A stretch of 64,000 nucleotides of DNA. Origin: Flectobacillus sp. BAB-3569. GTDB taxonomy: Bacteria > Bacteroidota > Bacteroidia > Cytophagales > Spirosomataceae. Below the pieces are notes generated by a model, which did not search any database, had not been told where the DNA came from, and was given only the letters and a program-made list of their open reading frames with translations. Position 1 is the first letter of the stretch; every line of letters begins with the position of its first letter. The stretch covers positions 42,702 to 106,701 of the forward strand of contig NZ_NJFZ01000002.1 of the NCBI RefSeq assembly GCF_002270355.1. The letters run 5' to 3'. The translations under genes and the position numbers were made by a program. This document shows positions 44,829-54,393 of the stretch, one piece after another.

Positions 44829-44836
44829 TAACTTTG
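44829..44836 (+). promoter_or_regulatory. -7 element for the DEAD-box helicase
   Basis: TAACTTTG, exact TAnnTTTG match. Transcription would start near 44843, about 48 nt before the start codon and just before the hairpin at 44853. The -33 position is T-rich without TTG. Confidence 0.45.
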
Positions 44837-44852
44837 TAAAAATTAGTACTTC

Positions 44853-44876
44853 ATAGCTCGGCCAAGGTCGAGCTAT
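44853..44876 (+). promoter_or_regulatory. 5'-leader hairpin of the DEAD-box helicase mRNA
   Basis: ATAGCTCG and CGAGCTAT are perfect reverse complements, extended by a G-T and a C-G pair around a CAAG loop, giving about 10 bp. The stem ends 14 bases before the ATG, inside the ribosome footprint. No T-run follows. Confidence 0.6.
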
Positions 44877-44890
44877 CGACTTTTACAACC

Positions 44891-46216
44891 ATGACATTCG
44901 AAGAGTTAAATATCAATACGTTCTTATTAAATGCCCTCAATGATCTAGGGCTCACAGAACCCACTCCCATTCAAGAGCAGGTTTTCTCGGTAGTGATGTC
45001 GGGAAGAGACGTTTGTGGCATTGCCCAAACAGGTACGGGAAAGACCTACGCTTATTTGTTACCTACTTTACGACTTTATCAATTCTCCAAAGAAAAACAC
45101 CCTCAGATTATCATTTTGGTGCCTACTCGTGAGTTGGTTGTGCAAGTGATGGAATCTGTAAAAGCGCTCACCACTTATATGACGGTGCGTACTGTAGGGA
45201 TTTTTGGTGGGGTAAATACCAAACCACAAACGGCAGAATTACTTCAAGGAGTAGATATCTTGGTAGCAACACCAGGGCGTTTGGTAGACTTTTTGATGAA
45301 TGGAACCATTAATCCTAAAAACGTAAAACGTTTGATTATTGATGAGTTTGATGAAATGCTTAACTTGGGTTTCCGTGCTCAATTGACAGTAATTTTTGAC
45401 AAATTACCTTCAAAACGTCAAAACTTGCTTTTCTCGGCTACGCTTACCAAAGATGTTGAAACCTTGGTCGAAACGTTCTTTAACTCCCCTGTTCGTATTG
45501 AAACAGAAGTAGTTGGCACGCCACATCAGAATATTACACAGTCTTATTACTTTGTTCAGAACTTTTACACGAAAGTGAATTTGTTGAATCTTTTGTTAAA
45601 AAATGACGAAAGCATGACGAAGGTATTGGTATTTGTGGCCACCAAAAAGTTAGCAGATACTTTGTATGAACAATTGGAAAAAACCCTTCAACACAAGGTA
45701 GATGTCATTCACTCAAACAAGAATCAAAACCACCGTTTCAATAGCGTTGGCTTATTTGAGTTGGGCTATTGCCAAGTATTGATTGCCACAGATATTATTG
45801 CTAGAGGTTTGGATATTGATGAAGTTACGCACGTAATCAACTTTGATATGCCAGATATGCCTGAAAACTATATTCACCGCATCGGACGTACGGGTCGTTA
45901 TGACAAAAAAGGGATTGCGATTTCTTTTGTTACCAAAAATGAGGTTGAATACTTGAAGCAGGTTGAGGCTTTGATGAATACAGAACTTCCTATCTTAGAT
46001 ACGCCAGAAGGGCTAGTAATTTCAGAAAAATTACTAGAAGAAGAAATACCAAAGGCAAAAATGAAGTTTATTACCAAACTACCAGATGTCTCTGACAACG
46101 GTGCTTATCACGAAAAATCTGATAAAAATAAAAAGGTAAACGTAAGAAGAGACCATAAAGCCGAAATGAAGCGTAAATACGGTAAGTCTTACGAAAACCG
46201 TTCTCGTAAATCGTAA
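44891..46216 (+). CDS. DEAD-box ATP-dependent RNA helicase
   Basis: A 441-residue RNA helicase that remodels structured RNA (ribosome assembly, cold adaptation or decay). Motifs in order: Q motif PTPIQEQ, motif I AQTGTGKT, Ia PTRELV, Ib TPGRL, II DEFD in RLIIDEFDEMLNLGF, III SAT, IV VLVFVATKKLAD, V ATDIIARGLDI and VI HRIGRTGR. Motif II is DEFD instead of DEAD. The C-terminal ~60 residues are basic (RRDHKAEMKRKYGKSYENRSRKS) and likely bind RNA. Length fits short RhlE/CshA-type enzymes. A hairpin in the leader may regulate translation. Confidence 0.95.
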   Translation: MTFEELNINTFLLNALNDLGLTEPTPIQEQVFSVVMSGRDVCGIAQTGTGKTYAYLLPTLRLYQFSKEKHPQIIILVPTRELVVQVMESVKALTTYMTVRTVGIFGGVNTKPQTAELLQGVDILVATPGRLVDFLMNGTINPKNVKRLIIDEFDEMLNLGFRAQLTVIFDKLPSKRQNLLFSATLTKDVETLVETFFNSPVRIETEVVGTPHQNITQSYYFVQNFYTKVNLLNLLLKNDESMTKVLVFVATKKLADTLYEQLEKTLQHKVDVIHSNKNQNHRFNSVGLFELGYCQVLIATDIIARGLDIDEVTHVINFDMPDMPENYIHRIGRTGRYDKKGIAISFVTKNEVEYLKQVEALMNTELPILDTPEGLVISEKLLEEEIPKAKMKFITKLPDVSDNGAYHEKSDKNKKVNVRRDHKAEMKRKYGKSYENRSRKS

Positions 46217-46221
46217 GTTAG

Positions 46222-46337
46222 CTCTCAAAATAAAATTTAATTTTTGAGCTTACAGCTTTCAGCTTTGGGCATTCGGCAAAAAGGTATCTATGGTTACTGA
46301 AATACCATTTAACACTCTTTGCCTTGTGCTTGTTGCC
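46222..46337 (+). repeat. dispersed intergenic repeat, family 1 (copy E)
   Basis: Blocks AAAATTTAATTTTTGAGCTT, CAGCTTTGGGCATTCGGC, TATCTATGGTTA, CATTTAACACTCTTTGCC, TTGTGCTTGTTGCC are in the same order and orientation as copy C. Confidence 0.7.
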
Positions 46338-46395
46338 TAAAAATCTAATTCTGTTCACTTACTTAAGAAAGAGCGTTTTATTCTCCAAGTTTTTA

Positions 46396-46436
46396 CAAAA
46401 AAAGGGTTCGGAAAATATTTTCCGAACCCTTTTTTG
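46396..46436. terminator. bidirectional intrinsic terminator
   Basis: Near-perfect palindrome: AAAAAAGGGTTCGGAAAAT followed by ATTTTCCGAACCCTTTTTT. It separates the helicase from the convergent lipoprotein gene. Confidence 0.9.
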
Positions 46437-46477
46437 ATTAATAGCCAATGAACTTCTATTGCTTAAAGCAGACAGTT

Positions 46478-47443
46478 CTATTTTTGAATTTTTACGTCAA
46501 AAACTACTTTTCCTTGGGCGTAAGCCGCTGTGCCTTTGGTAATAGATTTTACACGAATCAAACCTTTCTTCACTTTGGTTCCTGAGCCTTTTGAGTAAGC
46601 GTAAATTTTACCTTCTTTTACCAAAACTGATTGTTTGGTTGAAGAAATACTTAAAGCTTGTAAAGTAGTGTTATTTGCTGCATCGAAGTCGATTCCTACA
46701 GGAGCTTCTTGGAAATAAGTAGCATTGCCACCCGCTGTCGAAGAGCCTCCACAATCAGTATTTGATGCTGGTACAGTTGTCGAATATCCTTGTAAAACTC
46801 TTTCTGGATTTGATAAAAATTGAGGTTCGTCAGCCGTACGAGTCGAAGCATAGGTAATATCCACAAATTTGATATTTGAATCAATGTCACACACTTTGTA
46901 CACAACGCCTGTTGAAGAAGCAAAACGTGAGCCTAAATCATTGCTTTGTGCACCGAGCTCGATATTATTCCAAGAAGCAATTTGTTCTTCTGCTCCAATA
47001 GAAATTTTAAGGGTTTTACGAGAAATTGCACCACTATTATCTTGTACATCAAAATGAATATAGTTTACACCAGTACTCGCCGAAACGGTATATTCAAACG
47101 TTTGTGTTTGTTCGTCTACATTTTTCAATTTTACCTCAAATAAAGGTTGGTCGGTAGTACCACGATAGTTAGCTTTGTCGGCTACATATACACGTGCCAC
47201 ACGAGGCTTGCCACCATCTGGTGATTTTTTGATTAATAGCGTTACGGTTACGTTATCGCCCGAGCCTGCCAATACTTCTGGATTAGCATTGAGTGTTGGG
47301 TCGGTAAAGCTTACATCCAATTTACCTGTAGCCGCAGGTAGTTCATTGTTTGGGCCAGGTGCTACCACATCAGGAATGGTATTACATGAATAAAGAACAG
47401 CAAAAGAGGCTAAGAATAGAATTAAAAAAGCAATTTTTTTCAT
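46478..47443 (-). CDS. lipoprotein of unknown function
   Basis: A 321-residue lipoprotein: MKKIAFLILFLASFAVLYSC with Cys20 in the lipobox. The mature part has a Pro/Gly-rich spacer and then beta-rich modules (GKLDVSFTDPTLNANPEVL, VTVTLLIKKSPDGGKPRVARVYV, YTVSASTGVNYIHFDVQDNSGAISRKTLKISI) like Ig-type surface domains. Two Cys residues (VCDID, TDCGG) could pair. The family is not recognised. ATG at 47443 is chosen over an upstream in-frame start because the signal peptide begins there. Monocistronic. Confidence 0.7.
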   Translation of the reverse strand: MKKIAFLILFLASFAVLYSCNTIPDVVAPGPNNELPAATGKLDVSFTDPTLNANPEVLAGSGDNVTVTLLIKKSPDGGKPRVARVYVADKANYRGTTDQPLFEVKLKNVDEQTQTFEYTVSASTGVNYIHFDVQDNSGAISRKTLKISIGAEEQIASWNNIELGAQSNDLGSRFASSTGVVYKVCDIDSNIKFVDITYASTRTADEPQFLSNPERVLQGYSTTVPASNTDCGGSSTAGGNATYFQEAPVGIDFDAANNTTLQALSISSTKQSVLVKEGKIYAYSKGSGTKVKKGLIRVKSITKGTAAYAQGKVVFDVKIQK

Positions 47444-47698
47444 GATGTTTGAATTGTGTTTTGAATGAGATTGCTGAATAATCACAGCAGTATGTAAACG
47501 GAAAATTTTCAATGTAGACAACTATATAACTGCGAGGTCACGGGCAAATGCATAGATAGTTGATTAAACGGCAAAAAAATAGGACTTTCCTTAAAAAGTC
47601 CTATTCATTACTAAGTTTATTTCAATCTTGATTTTGAGTAAATATGGACTTTACAATAGCACAAGGCTATTCCGAAGTTTTTTTACTCATTATCAATA

Positions 47699-48739
47699 TT
47701 AAGAAATTACAACTTCTTCAATACCCAAAGCTTTTCCTGCTGTTGGAGTTACTTGGAATTCAACTGGAGCTTTTTTCTCATCTTTGAATGCTTTGCGAGG
47801 CTTGATACTCAAGATTTGGAATAACTCTTTATCCGAATTCACATTAGGGTTTGGCGTTGTCAACAACACGTCTCCAGAGAAAACTGAGTTAGCACCAGCC
47901 ATGAAACAGAAAGCTTGCCCTTCGTAAGAAAGTTCCAAACGACCAGCCGACAAGCGAACCATTGATTTTGGCATGATAATACGAGCCGTTGCGATTGTAC
48001 GAACCATATCCCAAACCGAAGCAGGCTCTTGTCCTTCGAGTGGTGTACCAGCAACTGGCACAAGGTTGTTGATAGGTACTGAATCTGGATGTTTTGGTAA
48101 GTTAGCCAATGTCTGAAGCATACCAACACGGTCTTTAGACGATTCGCCTAAACCAATGATACCACCCGAACAAACGGAAAGATTTGCTTTACGCACGTTT
48201 TCTAGCGTATTCAAACGATCGTCGTAAGTTCTAGTAGAAATAATATCATCATAGTGTTCTTCTGAAGTATCTACGTTGTGGTTGTAGGCATACAAGCCTG
48301 CATCTTTCAACTTTTGAGCTTGTTCTTCTGACAACATACCCAAGGTACAGCATACTTCCATACCCAAAGCATTTACGCCTTTCACCATTTCTAACACTTT
48401 GTCGAAATCGCGGTTGTCACGTACTTCACGCCAAGCCGCACCCATACAGAAGCGAGAGCTACCTGCATCTTGTGCACGTTCAGCAGCAGCCATAACCTCC
48501 TCAACTTCCATCAATTTCTGAACTTTTACGTTCGTGTGGTAGCGAGCCGCTTGCGAGCAGTACGAACAATCTTCTGGACAACCACCAGTTTTGATTGACA
48601 ACAGTGTACTTACCTGTACTTCTTGTGGGTCGTGGTGTTGACGGTGTACAGTAGCTGCACGATATACTAAGTCTAAAAAAGGAAGGTTATAGATTTCTTC
48701 AATCTCTTCTCTTGTCCAGTTATTTCTAATCATATCCAT
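47699..48739 (-). CDS. bioB: biotin synthase
   Basis: A ~346-residue radical-SAM enzyme that inserts sulfur into dethiobiotin. The [4Fe-4S]-SAM cluster motif is C54-x3-C58-x2-C61 in [12 protein letters not shown]. The [2Fe-2S] sulfur-donor ligands are the Cys residues in [10 protein letters not shown] and CCTLGML plus the one in [12 protein letters not shown], with the conserved Arg in MVRLSAGR. Start is ATG at 48739 or 48733 ([15 protein letters not shown]); a longer frame exists but lacks family similarity. No other bio gene is nearby. Confidence 0.96.
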   Translation of the reverse strand: MDMIRNNWTREEIEEIYNLPFLDLVYRAATVHRQHHDPQEVQVSTLLSIKTGGCPEDCSYCSQAARYHTNVKVQKLMEVEEVMAAAERAQDAGSSRFCMGAAWREVRDNRDFDKVLEMVKGVNALGMEVCCTLGMLSEEQAQKLKDAGLYAYNHNVDTSEEHYDDIISTRTYDDRLNTLENVRKANLSVCSGGIIGLGESSKDRVGMLQTLANLPKHPDSVPINNLVPVAGTPLEGQEPASVWDMVRTIATARIIMPKSMVRLSAGRLELSYEGQAFCFMAGANSVFSGDVLLTTPNPNVNSDKELFQILSIKPRKAFKDEKKAPVEFQVTPTAGKALGIEEVVIS

Positions 48740-48798
48740 ATTGTTTGCAAATTGATACGCTGCGACACATCGCAATCGTGTTACACAATACCAAAATT

Positions 48799-48837
48799 AA
48801 AAAGGACTTCCCGTTCCACCAAACGAGAAGCCCTTTT
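48799..48837 (-). terminator. intrinsic terminator after sppA
   Basis: AAAAGG-CTTC-CGTT and AACG-GAAG-CCTTTT pair with two mismatches; read on the minus strand the stem is followed by TTTTTAATTTT. It also separates sppA from bioB. Confidence 0.75.
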
Positions 48838-48860
48838 GTGTATCATATTTAGCAAAATAA

Positions 48861-50636
48861 CTATTTGAATTCAATTGCAAAAGGCATCAAAGCCAAATAG
48901 CCTTCTTGTGTCTTAACTTTCTGAACCTGTTTTACATAAGATGCCATTTCACCAAATTGTGCTTTCAAGAATTTAGCTTCCATTTCATCTTCTTTCTTAT
49001 CCATGAGTTCTTCAAAGAATGATTTTGGTGTTGGATAATATCTTACTTTGTAATCATCTGTTTTCACTTTAGCCATTTTGGCAGCAATTTCGATAGCCTT
49101 GTTTAAGTCTCCCAAAACGTCCACCAAACCATTTGCCTTGGCCTGTTCGCCTGTCCAAACACGCCCCCCTGCCAAAGATTTCAATTTGTCGATATTCATA
49201 TGACGACCTTGAGCAGCTTTTGAAGTAAAGGTTTCATACCCTGCATTTACACGAGCTTGGAACCAGTTTTTCTCAAAATCAGTCAACTCTCTTGTTACCG
49301 TAGGAAAATCTGAATGGGCATTGGTATTCACACGATCGTGAGTGATTCCTAATTTATTTTTAAAGAAGTTTTCAAAATTAAAGAACTGTGCAAAAATACC
49401 GATTGAACCCGTAATCGTAGTTGGCAATGCCACGATAGTATCAGCGCCCATAGCCATGTAATATCCACCAGATGCGGCATAGTCACCCATAGATGCCACG
49501 ACAGGTTTTACTTTTTTGGCTAACTGCACTTCATGCCACATCACATCCGAAGCCAATGAAGAACCACCTGGGCTATCAATACGCAATACAATCGCTTTTA
49601 CTTTTTTATCGTCACGTGCTTTGCGCAATTCGGCTATAAAATCATCTGAACCGATATTACCCGAACTTGCTTTTGCTCCTTCAATCGTACCTTCCGACAC
49701 GATTACGGCAATACGGTTGTCAGAATCATTGAAAGGAATGGCAGATTCAGCTTTCATGAATTTACCTAAACCAACATAAGTCAATTTGTCGTCGGCATCG
49801 ATATTCAACTTCTTTTTCAAGGCTGTTTCAAATTCATCCAAGTAGCCAACATTAGTCACTAGCTTAGACTGCAATGCACCTTTAGGTTCGTAAGCCGTTA
49901 GTTCATCTGCTACTTTTTTCAATGCCTCAGCACTAATTCCTCTCGACGTAGCAATTTGAGACATGATTTGGTTATTGATAGAGCCAAGCAACTCGTTGTA
50001 TTGCGCACGATTTTCTTCGCTCATATTTTCACGAATAAAAGGCTCAACCGCCGATTTGAATTGTCCAACACGAAATACGACTGGCTTGATATCTAGTTTA
50101 TCTAGTGTACCTTTAAAAAAGGAAATCTCGGCGCTTATACCATTAAAATCTAAACCACCTGCAGGATTCAAGAAGATTTTGTCTGCCACCGAAGTAAGGT
50201 AATAGCCTTTTTCAGTAAAAGACTCTCCGTAAGCATAGATAAACTTCCCTGATTTTTTGAAGGCCAATAAAGCATCTCTAATTTCTTGTAACTGAGCATA
50301 TCCACCCATTGGATAATGTGCTTGGAGCGAAATCCCTTTGATATGTGTATCGACAGCCGCACGCTTAAGGGCTTCACGAATTTGTACCAAACCGATTTCG
50401 TCGCTATTATCGGCAAAAGGACCACCTAAGTTCTTCAAAGGATTTTCATCCTCTGCTACATTTTCAACAATGGGATGATTAAGATCTAATTTTAAGACAG
50501 TGTTCTCTTTCAAGGCTGTTTTGTCCTCGCTACCACCAATAGCGGCTGCGATGCCTATCAAAATAAAAAAGCCAAAAAGGAAGAAGAGAAAAAGACCAAC
50601 AATGGTCGCAAATACATTTTTGAGGAATCCTAGCAT
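48861..50636 (-). CDS. sppA: signal peptide peptidase SppA (67-kDa type)
   Basis: A 591-residue membrane-anchored serine protease that degrades cleaved signal peptides. One N-terminal membrane helix (residues ~8-34) precedes two tandem SppA domains. The general-base Lys194 lies in VGQFKSAVEPFIR of the first half, and the nucleophile Ser389 in MGDYAASGGYYMA of the second half, as in E. coli SppA. Length fits the long form. It begins at ATG 50636 with a possible -7 element (50781-50788) upstream and ends at a terminator. Confidence 0.95.
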   Translation of the reverse strand: MLGFLKNVFATIVGLFLFFLFGFFILIGIAAAIGGSEDKTALKENTVLKLDLNHPIVENVAEDENPLKNLGGPFADNSDEIGLVQIREALKRAAVDTHIKGISLQAHYPMGGYAQLQEIRDALLAFKKSGKFIYAYGESFTEKGYYLTSVADKIFLNPAGGLDFNGISAEISFFKGTLDKLDIKPVVFRVGQFKSAVEPFIRENMSEENRAQYNELLGSINNQIMSQIATSRGISAEALKKVADELTAYEPKGALQSKLVTNVGYLDEFETALKKKLNIDADDKLTYVGLGKFMKAESAIPFNDSDNRIAVIVSEGTIEGAKASSGNIGSDDFIAELRKARDDKKVKAIVLRIDSPGGSSLASDVMWHEVQLAKKVKPVVASMGDYAASGGYYMAMGADTIVALPTTITGSIGIFAQFFNFENFFKNKLGITHDRVNTNAHSDFPTVTRELTDFEKNWFQARVNAGYETFTSKAAQGRHMNIDKLKSLAGGRVWTGEQAKANGLVDVLGDLNKAIEIAAKMAKVKTDDYKVRYYPTPKSFFEELMDKKEDEMEAKFLKAQFGEMASYVKQVQKVKTQEGYLALMPFAIEFK

Positions 50637-50780
50637 ACTTTTAAAAGATGTTAAAGAAATACCTTACAAGTAATTCTTTGAAAATGTGTTATTACGTTTT
50701 GGTTTTGTTTTGTATTAGCGGTCAACTTCAGAGTAAGGTAAAATTAAAAATCTCTGAAAACCTTTTTAAGTCAAGAACTG

Positions 50781-50788
50781 CAAAGTTA
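50781..50788 (-). promoter_or_regulatory. possible -7 element for sppA
   Basis: TAACTTTG on the minus strand, exact TAnnTTTG match, about 145 bases before the sppA start. No TTTG at the normal spacing. The rest of the 50637-50947 gap shows no gene; a 60-codon plus-strand frame at 50648 looks random. Confidence 0.4.
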
Positions 50789-50947
50789 ATTTTTATACGA
50801 ATTGTTACACGCTTTTGTTTAAACTATTGAGTAAGCGACGTTCTTGGAATTAATCATTCAAAAATAAAATAGAGCTAAGGTATCTCTAGTAATTTGTGTT
50901 GTGTGGAAAAAGACAGGGATAAAAGGTGTAGGTAAAATTTAAAAATA

Positions 50948-50980
50948 AAAGCCCAAGCAACAGTGTTGCTTAGGCTTTCA
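50948..50980 (-). terminator. intrinsic terminator after ppa and the DUF2007-like gene
   Basis: AAAGCC-AAGCAACA and TGTTGCTT-GGCTTT pair with one mismatch around a single-base centre; on the minus strand the stem is followed by TATTTTTAAATTTT. It lies just after the TAA at 50986. Confidence 0.8.
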
Positions 50981-50985
50981 GGATA

Positions 50986-51171
50986 TTAGTTTTGAGACAT
51001 AAAGTACTCAATCAATTTCGATGCGCTATTAACGTCTTTTTCAAGCACCTGTAACTCAAACTGAGCATCTTTCGAAACCTCCGCTTTGATACCCGCCAAC
51101 GACAAGCGTGACTGAATATCTTCGGCAGAACCGAGTGTTTCAAACTCAGCAATTGTTACAAGCTCTAAGCT
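50986..51171 (-). pseudogene. DUF2007-like small protein, start region frameshifted
   Basis: Directly behind the ppa stop, and in the same frame, lies a 61-codon coding-like stretch: LELVTIAEFETLGSAEDIQ, then SRLSLAGIKAEV and ASKLIEYFMSQN. It resembles DUF2007 (putative signal-transducing small proteins). It has no ATG, GTG or TTG start in frame. However, GTG overlaps the ppa TGA (GTGA), and deleting one A near 51166 would join GTG-AAG-CTT to GAG-CTT-GTA, giving MKLELVTIAEF. This looks like a one-base frameshift or a sequencing error. The terminator position supports it as a former or real gene of the ppa transcript. Confidence 0.6.
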
Positions 51172-51786
51172 TCACCCGAACATGTTACGGTAATCTTCAC
51201 GAGATTTCAAGATTACTTGGTGAGCCACTTCGCTACCATAAACATCGTCGATATCTACAGCTACTTTTTCTTCACCTGGGATATTTTTGTAAGTCAAGAA
51301 GTAGTGAACCAAACGGTCGATGATGCTTTTTGGACAATCTTTGATGTCTTTCCATTTACCGTACATTGAGTCGTCTTTCAATACAGCAATGATTTTGTCA
51401 TCAGCTTCACCTTTGTCAATCATACGGATACCACCGATAGGGATAGCTTCGCAAATGATGTCACCATGCGTGATAGCACGTTCAGAAAGAACCAAAATAT
51501 CAAGAGGGTCACCATCTCCTTTTTCGATTTCTTTACCAGATGCGCTACGAGCCAAATCAGCCGTCAATTCACCACAGTATGTTTGAGGCACAAAGCCGTA
51601 CAAAGCAGGTACAATGTTAGAGAATTTTTGAGGACGGTCGATTTTCAAATACCCTGTTTCCTTGTCGATTTCGTATTTTACTGTATCAGTTGATACGATT
51701 TCGATAAATGAGTTCACAACTTTTGGCATATCCTTTCCGATTTGGATACCATGCCAAGGATGGGCTTTATAAAAATTACGTTGCAT
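51172..51786 (-). CDS. ppa: inorganic pyrophosphatase, family I
   Basis: A 204-residue cytosolic enzyme that hydrolyses pyrophosphate to phosphate. Family motifs are present: EIDKETGYLKIDRP, ALYGFVPQTYCGE, and the metal-binding GDGDPLDILVLSER with its Asp triad, then RMIDKGEADDKIIAV. ATG at 51786 (MQRNFYKAHPWHGI) is preferred over a longer in-frame start because the family begins here. Its TGA is immediately followed by the DUF2007-like frame described above. Confidence 0.95.
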   Translation of the reverse strand: MQRNFYKAHPWHGIQIGKDMPKVVNSFIEIVSTDTVKYEIDKETGYLKIDRPQKFSNIVPALYGFVPQTYCGELTADLARSASGKEIEKGDGDPLDILVLSERAITHGDIICEAIPIGGIRMIDKGEADDKIIAVLKDDSMYGKWKDIKDCPKSIIDRLVHYFLTYKNIPGEEKVAVDIDDVYGSEVAHQVILKSREDYRNMFG

Positions 51787-51899
51787 AAGTAATAATTGCA
51801 GTCTCCACTGCGGGTTGTTGGTGAGATTACTCACGGTCTTTCATCAAGGATAGAGGGCAAGGAGTTTCCTCCGCTTGTTACTAATTGATAGCCTTGATG

Positions 51900-52577
51900 T
51901 TAGACTATTAGTTTAAAATTAGCGTATATTTTTTCTTGTAAATATTCAACTTCAACCTCTAATTGCTTAGAAGCAGCCACAAAGATACTTGATATTGTGC
52001 AATTCTTATCGTCTGTCTCAAGAAATAACTGCTTAATTGGGATAGATGTGATTAAACGGACAGCATTAGATTTGTCTTGCAAAAGCGCCGCACCCAAAGA
52101 TATATACATCTGGTGCTGAATTAGTTGCTTCAATATTTGTTCGTTATTATTAAAGCCATGAATCAACCAAGGGAACTTGGGACGTAACAATTTTTTAATT
52201 TGGATTATTTCCGAAAAAGCTCGCACACAATGAATCACCATAGGCTTCTGGAATTCTTCAGCGATTTGGATTTGTGTTTTAAAGACATTTATTTGAAAAG
52301 TCCAATCTGTTTGGTAGATTTTGTCCAAGCCACATTCACCTAAAAACAAGACTTTGGGATGAGATAAAATCCTTTTTAACAAAACTAAATCCGCTTCTAA
52401 TTGAGTTTCTTTCAAATACCAAGGATGTAAACCCGCCGAAAAATATTGATTGGGTAATGAACTCTCAAGCTGTTTTATCCAAACTTCATCAGGTATCGCC
52501 GAATCTATTATCAGATTTTGCACCTGAGTAATAGATTCGTCTGGCTCGAAATGATGCGTGTGGATATTGAGAAACAT
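51900..52577 (-). CDS. TatD family metal-dependent hydrolase
   Basis: A 225-residue TIM-barrel hydrolase of the TatD/YcfH DNase group, shorter than the usual ~255. The metal site motif at the N-terminus is HTHHFEPD (NIHTHH), a Glu in LFLGECGLD, His in MVIHCVRAF and HGFNNN, and the late Asp in LFLETDDKN. These cover the expected two-metal ligands. Substrate (DNA 3' ends in E. coli TatD) cannot be told. It is divergent from the photolyase gene; a family ATTGAGTGATT repeat sits directly upstream. Confidence 0.88.
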   Translation of the reverse strand: MFLNIHTHHFEPDESITQVQNLIIDSAIPDEVWIKQLESSLPNQYFSAGLHPWYLKETQLEADLVLLKRILSHPKVLFLGECGLDKIYQTDWTFQINVFKTQIQIAEEFQKPMVIHCVRAFSEIIQIKKLLRPKFPWLIHGFNNNEQILKQLIQHQMYISLGAALLQDKSNAVRLITSIPIKQLFLETDDKNCTISSIFVAASKQLEVEVEYLQEKIYANFKLIV

Positions 52578-52583
52578 GTTTTT

Positions 52584-52620
52584 ATTGAGTGATTGGAGAT
52601 TGAGTGCTTGAGTGATTTTT
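52584..52620 (+). repeat. ATTGAGTGATT-family repeat copy
   Basis: ATTGAGTGATTGGAGATTG followed by AGTGCTTGAGTGATT, matching the copies at 1055 and 62843. It begins 7 bases outside the TatD start codon, so it lies in that gene's leader. Confidence 0.7.
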
Positions 52621-52788
52621 TCAAAAATTTATCTTGGTGATTCGCGAAACATGGCGTCTCATCACTTCAAAATTAAAACAATTCTTCCACAAATTGATTT
52701 ATCATAGATGGGTTACCGTATTCGGCAATGAGCCATGGTTTATGCTTTTCACTCATTTGCCCATGTTAACAATGAAACATTATTTAGG

Positions 52789-54267
52789 ATGTCATCTATA
52801 TCGGTTGTTTGGTTCAAAAGAGATTTACGTTTGCTCGATCACCAGCCTTTGCAAAAAGCTATTGAAGCTGGGCGACCGCTTTTACTTTTGTATATCTTCG
52901 AACCAAGTTTAATCCAAGATGTACATTACAGTCCTCGGCATTGGCAGTTTGTATGGGAATCCTTAATAGATTTACAGAAAAGACTGTCCCAAATACACCC
53001 CAACGCCAAACTTTGGGTAGTTCGAGAAGAAGCCCTATCATTTTTTGAAAAACACCTTTCCTCCTATCCCATTCATTCGCTTTACTCTTACCAAGAAACA
53101 GGAATTTCAAAAACTTTTGAAAGGGATAAAAATCTTTCAAAATATCTACAATTACAACATATTCCTTGGCACGAATATCAGAGCAATGGAGTCAGAAGAG
53201 GACTTATGCATCGAGGAGATTGGATGAAATCGTGGTATGCTTTTATGCACGAAGCACAAGCTATGCCTGACTGGTCAAAAGCAATTTTCTCAGACCTAGA
53301 TTTGTCTGCTTTTGAAATAAACAGTTTTCAAGCCATTTGCCCTGATTATACTCCTACGCACCCTATGCAACCCGGAGGAGAATCGTTTGCTCAAAAATAT
53401 ATGCAGAGTTTTTGGAAAGAACGGTGCAGATTTTACTCCAAACATATCTCAAAACCACTCGAAGCGCGCAAATCTTGTAGCAGGCTTTCGCCTTATATTG
53501 CTTGGGGAAACCTTTCTATCAAACAAGTGTATCAGGGATGTTTACAACAAAGTAAGAAAAGTCCTTCTCTAAAAAGGCCTCTCGAAAACTTTAGCTCAAG
53601 ACTGCGTTGGCATTGTCATTTTATCCAAAAATTTGAGTCGGAGGAACGAATCGAATTTGAAAATTTGAACAGAGGCTATGATGATTTATTTTTTTCTGAT
53701 AATCATCAACATTTCGAAGCTTGGACAAAAGGTCAAACAGGCTATCCGCTTGTGGATGCTTGTATGCGCTGTTTGGTAAGCACAGGATATCTCAATTTTA
53801 GAATGCGTGCCATGCTGGTTTCGTTTTTGACTCATAATCTAGCCTATCATTGGAAGCCAGCAGCCTTGTTTTTGGCTCAACAATTTCTAGACTTTGAGCC
53901 TGGCATACACTATCCTCAAATTCAAATGCAAGCAGGGGTAACTGGCATCAATACGGTCAGAATTTATAACCCTACTAAGCAAGCGCAAGACCATGACCCC
54001 GAAGGCATTTTCATTAAACAATGGGTTCCAGAGCTGGCCAATTGCCCCGTAGCTTTAATTCATGAGCCTTGGAAATTGACCCCTATGGAACAGCATTTAT
54101 ATCAGATAGAAATCGGGAAAACCTATCCTTTTCCATTGATGGACATAGAAAAGGAACATCAAAAAGTAAAAGAGCGGATTTGGGGACACAAAGCCAAATC
54201 GGAAGTTAAGCAACACAAAAAGGCTATTTTGACAAAACATGCGATACCTTTTCAACAAAAGTCTTGA
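52789..54267 (+). CDS. cryptochrome/photolyase family protein, divergent
   Basis: A 492-residue flavoprotein. The antenna domain (1-~135) begins [17 protein letters not shown]. The FAD domain (~190-450) shows [61 protein letters not shown] and [26 protein letters not shown]. The stretch between SFL and RIYNP reads [17 protein letters not shown] instead of the NGGWQWAASTGTD of class I CPD photolyases, so the Trp that stacks on the thymine dimer is missing. It may repair another lesion or be a signalling cryptochrome. ATG at 52789 is chosen because the antenna domain begins there. Confidence 0.87.
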   Translation: MSSISVVWFKRDLRLLDHQPLQKAIEAGRPLLLLYIFEPSLIQDVHYSPRHWQFVWESLIDLQKRLSQIHPNAKLWVVREEALSFFEKHLSSYPIHSLYSYQETGISKTFERDKNLSKYLQLQHIPWHEYQSNGVRRGLMHRGDWMKSWYAFMHEAQAMPDWSKAIFSDLDLSAFEINSFQAICPDYTPTHPMQPGGESFAQKYMQSFWKERCRFYSKHISKPLEARKSCSRLSPYIAWGNLSIKQVYQGCLQQSKKSPSLKRPLENFSSRLRWHCHFIQKFESEERIEFENLNRGYDDLFFSDNHQHFEAWTKGQTGYPLVDACMRCLVSTGYLNFRMRAMLVSFLTHNLAYHWKPAALFLAQQFLDFEPGIHYPQIQMQAGVTGINTVRIYNPTKQAQDHDPEGIFIKQWVPELANCPVALIHEPWKLTPMEQHLYQIEIGKTYPFPLMDIEKEHQKVKERIWGHKAKSEVKQHKKAILTKHAIPFQQKS

Positions 54268-54319
54268 TTTAGGCTCAGCTAGATTGCAAAGAAGTGTAGT
54301 GCAAAGCTGGTTTTTTCCG

Positions 54320-54327
54320 TACCTTTG
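54320..54327 (+). promoter_or_regulatory. -7 element for def
   Basis: TACCTTTG, exact TAnnTTTG match, 67 bases before the def start. No TTG at the expected -33 distance. Confidence 0.4.
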
Positions 54328-54393
54328 CAACCAAATTCTGAAATAACAAAGAAGTCCTCAAGATAGGACCTATACACAAAGCAAATTAGCACA

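Noticed and set aside
50648..50830. 60-codon plus-strand frame upstream of sppA
   Set aside because: Overlaps the sppA promoter region antisense, low-complexity composition, no family.
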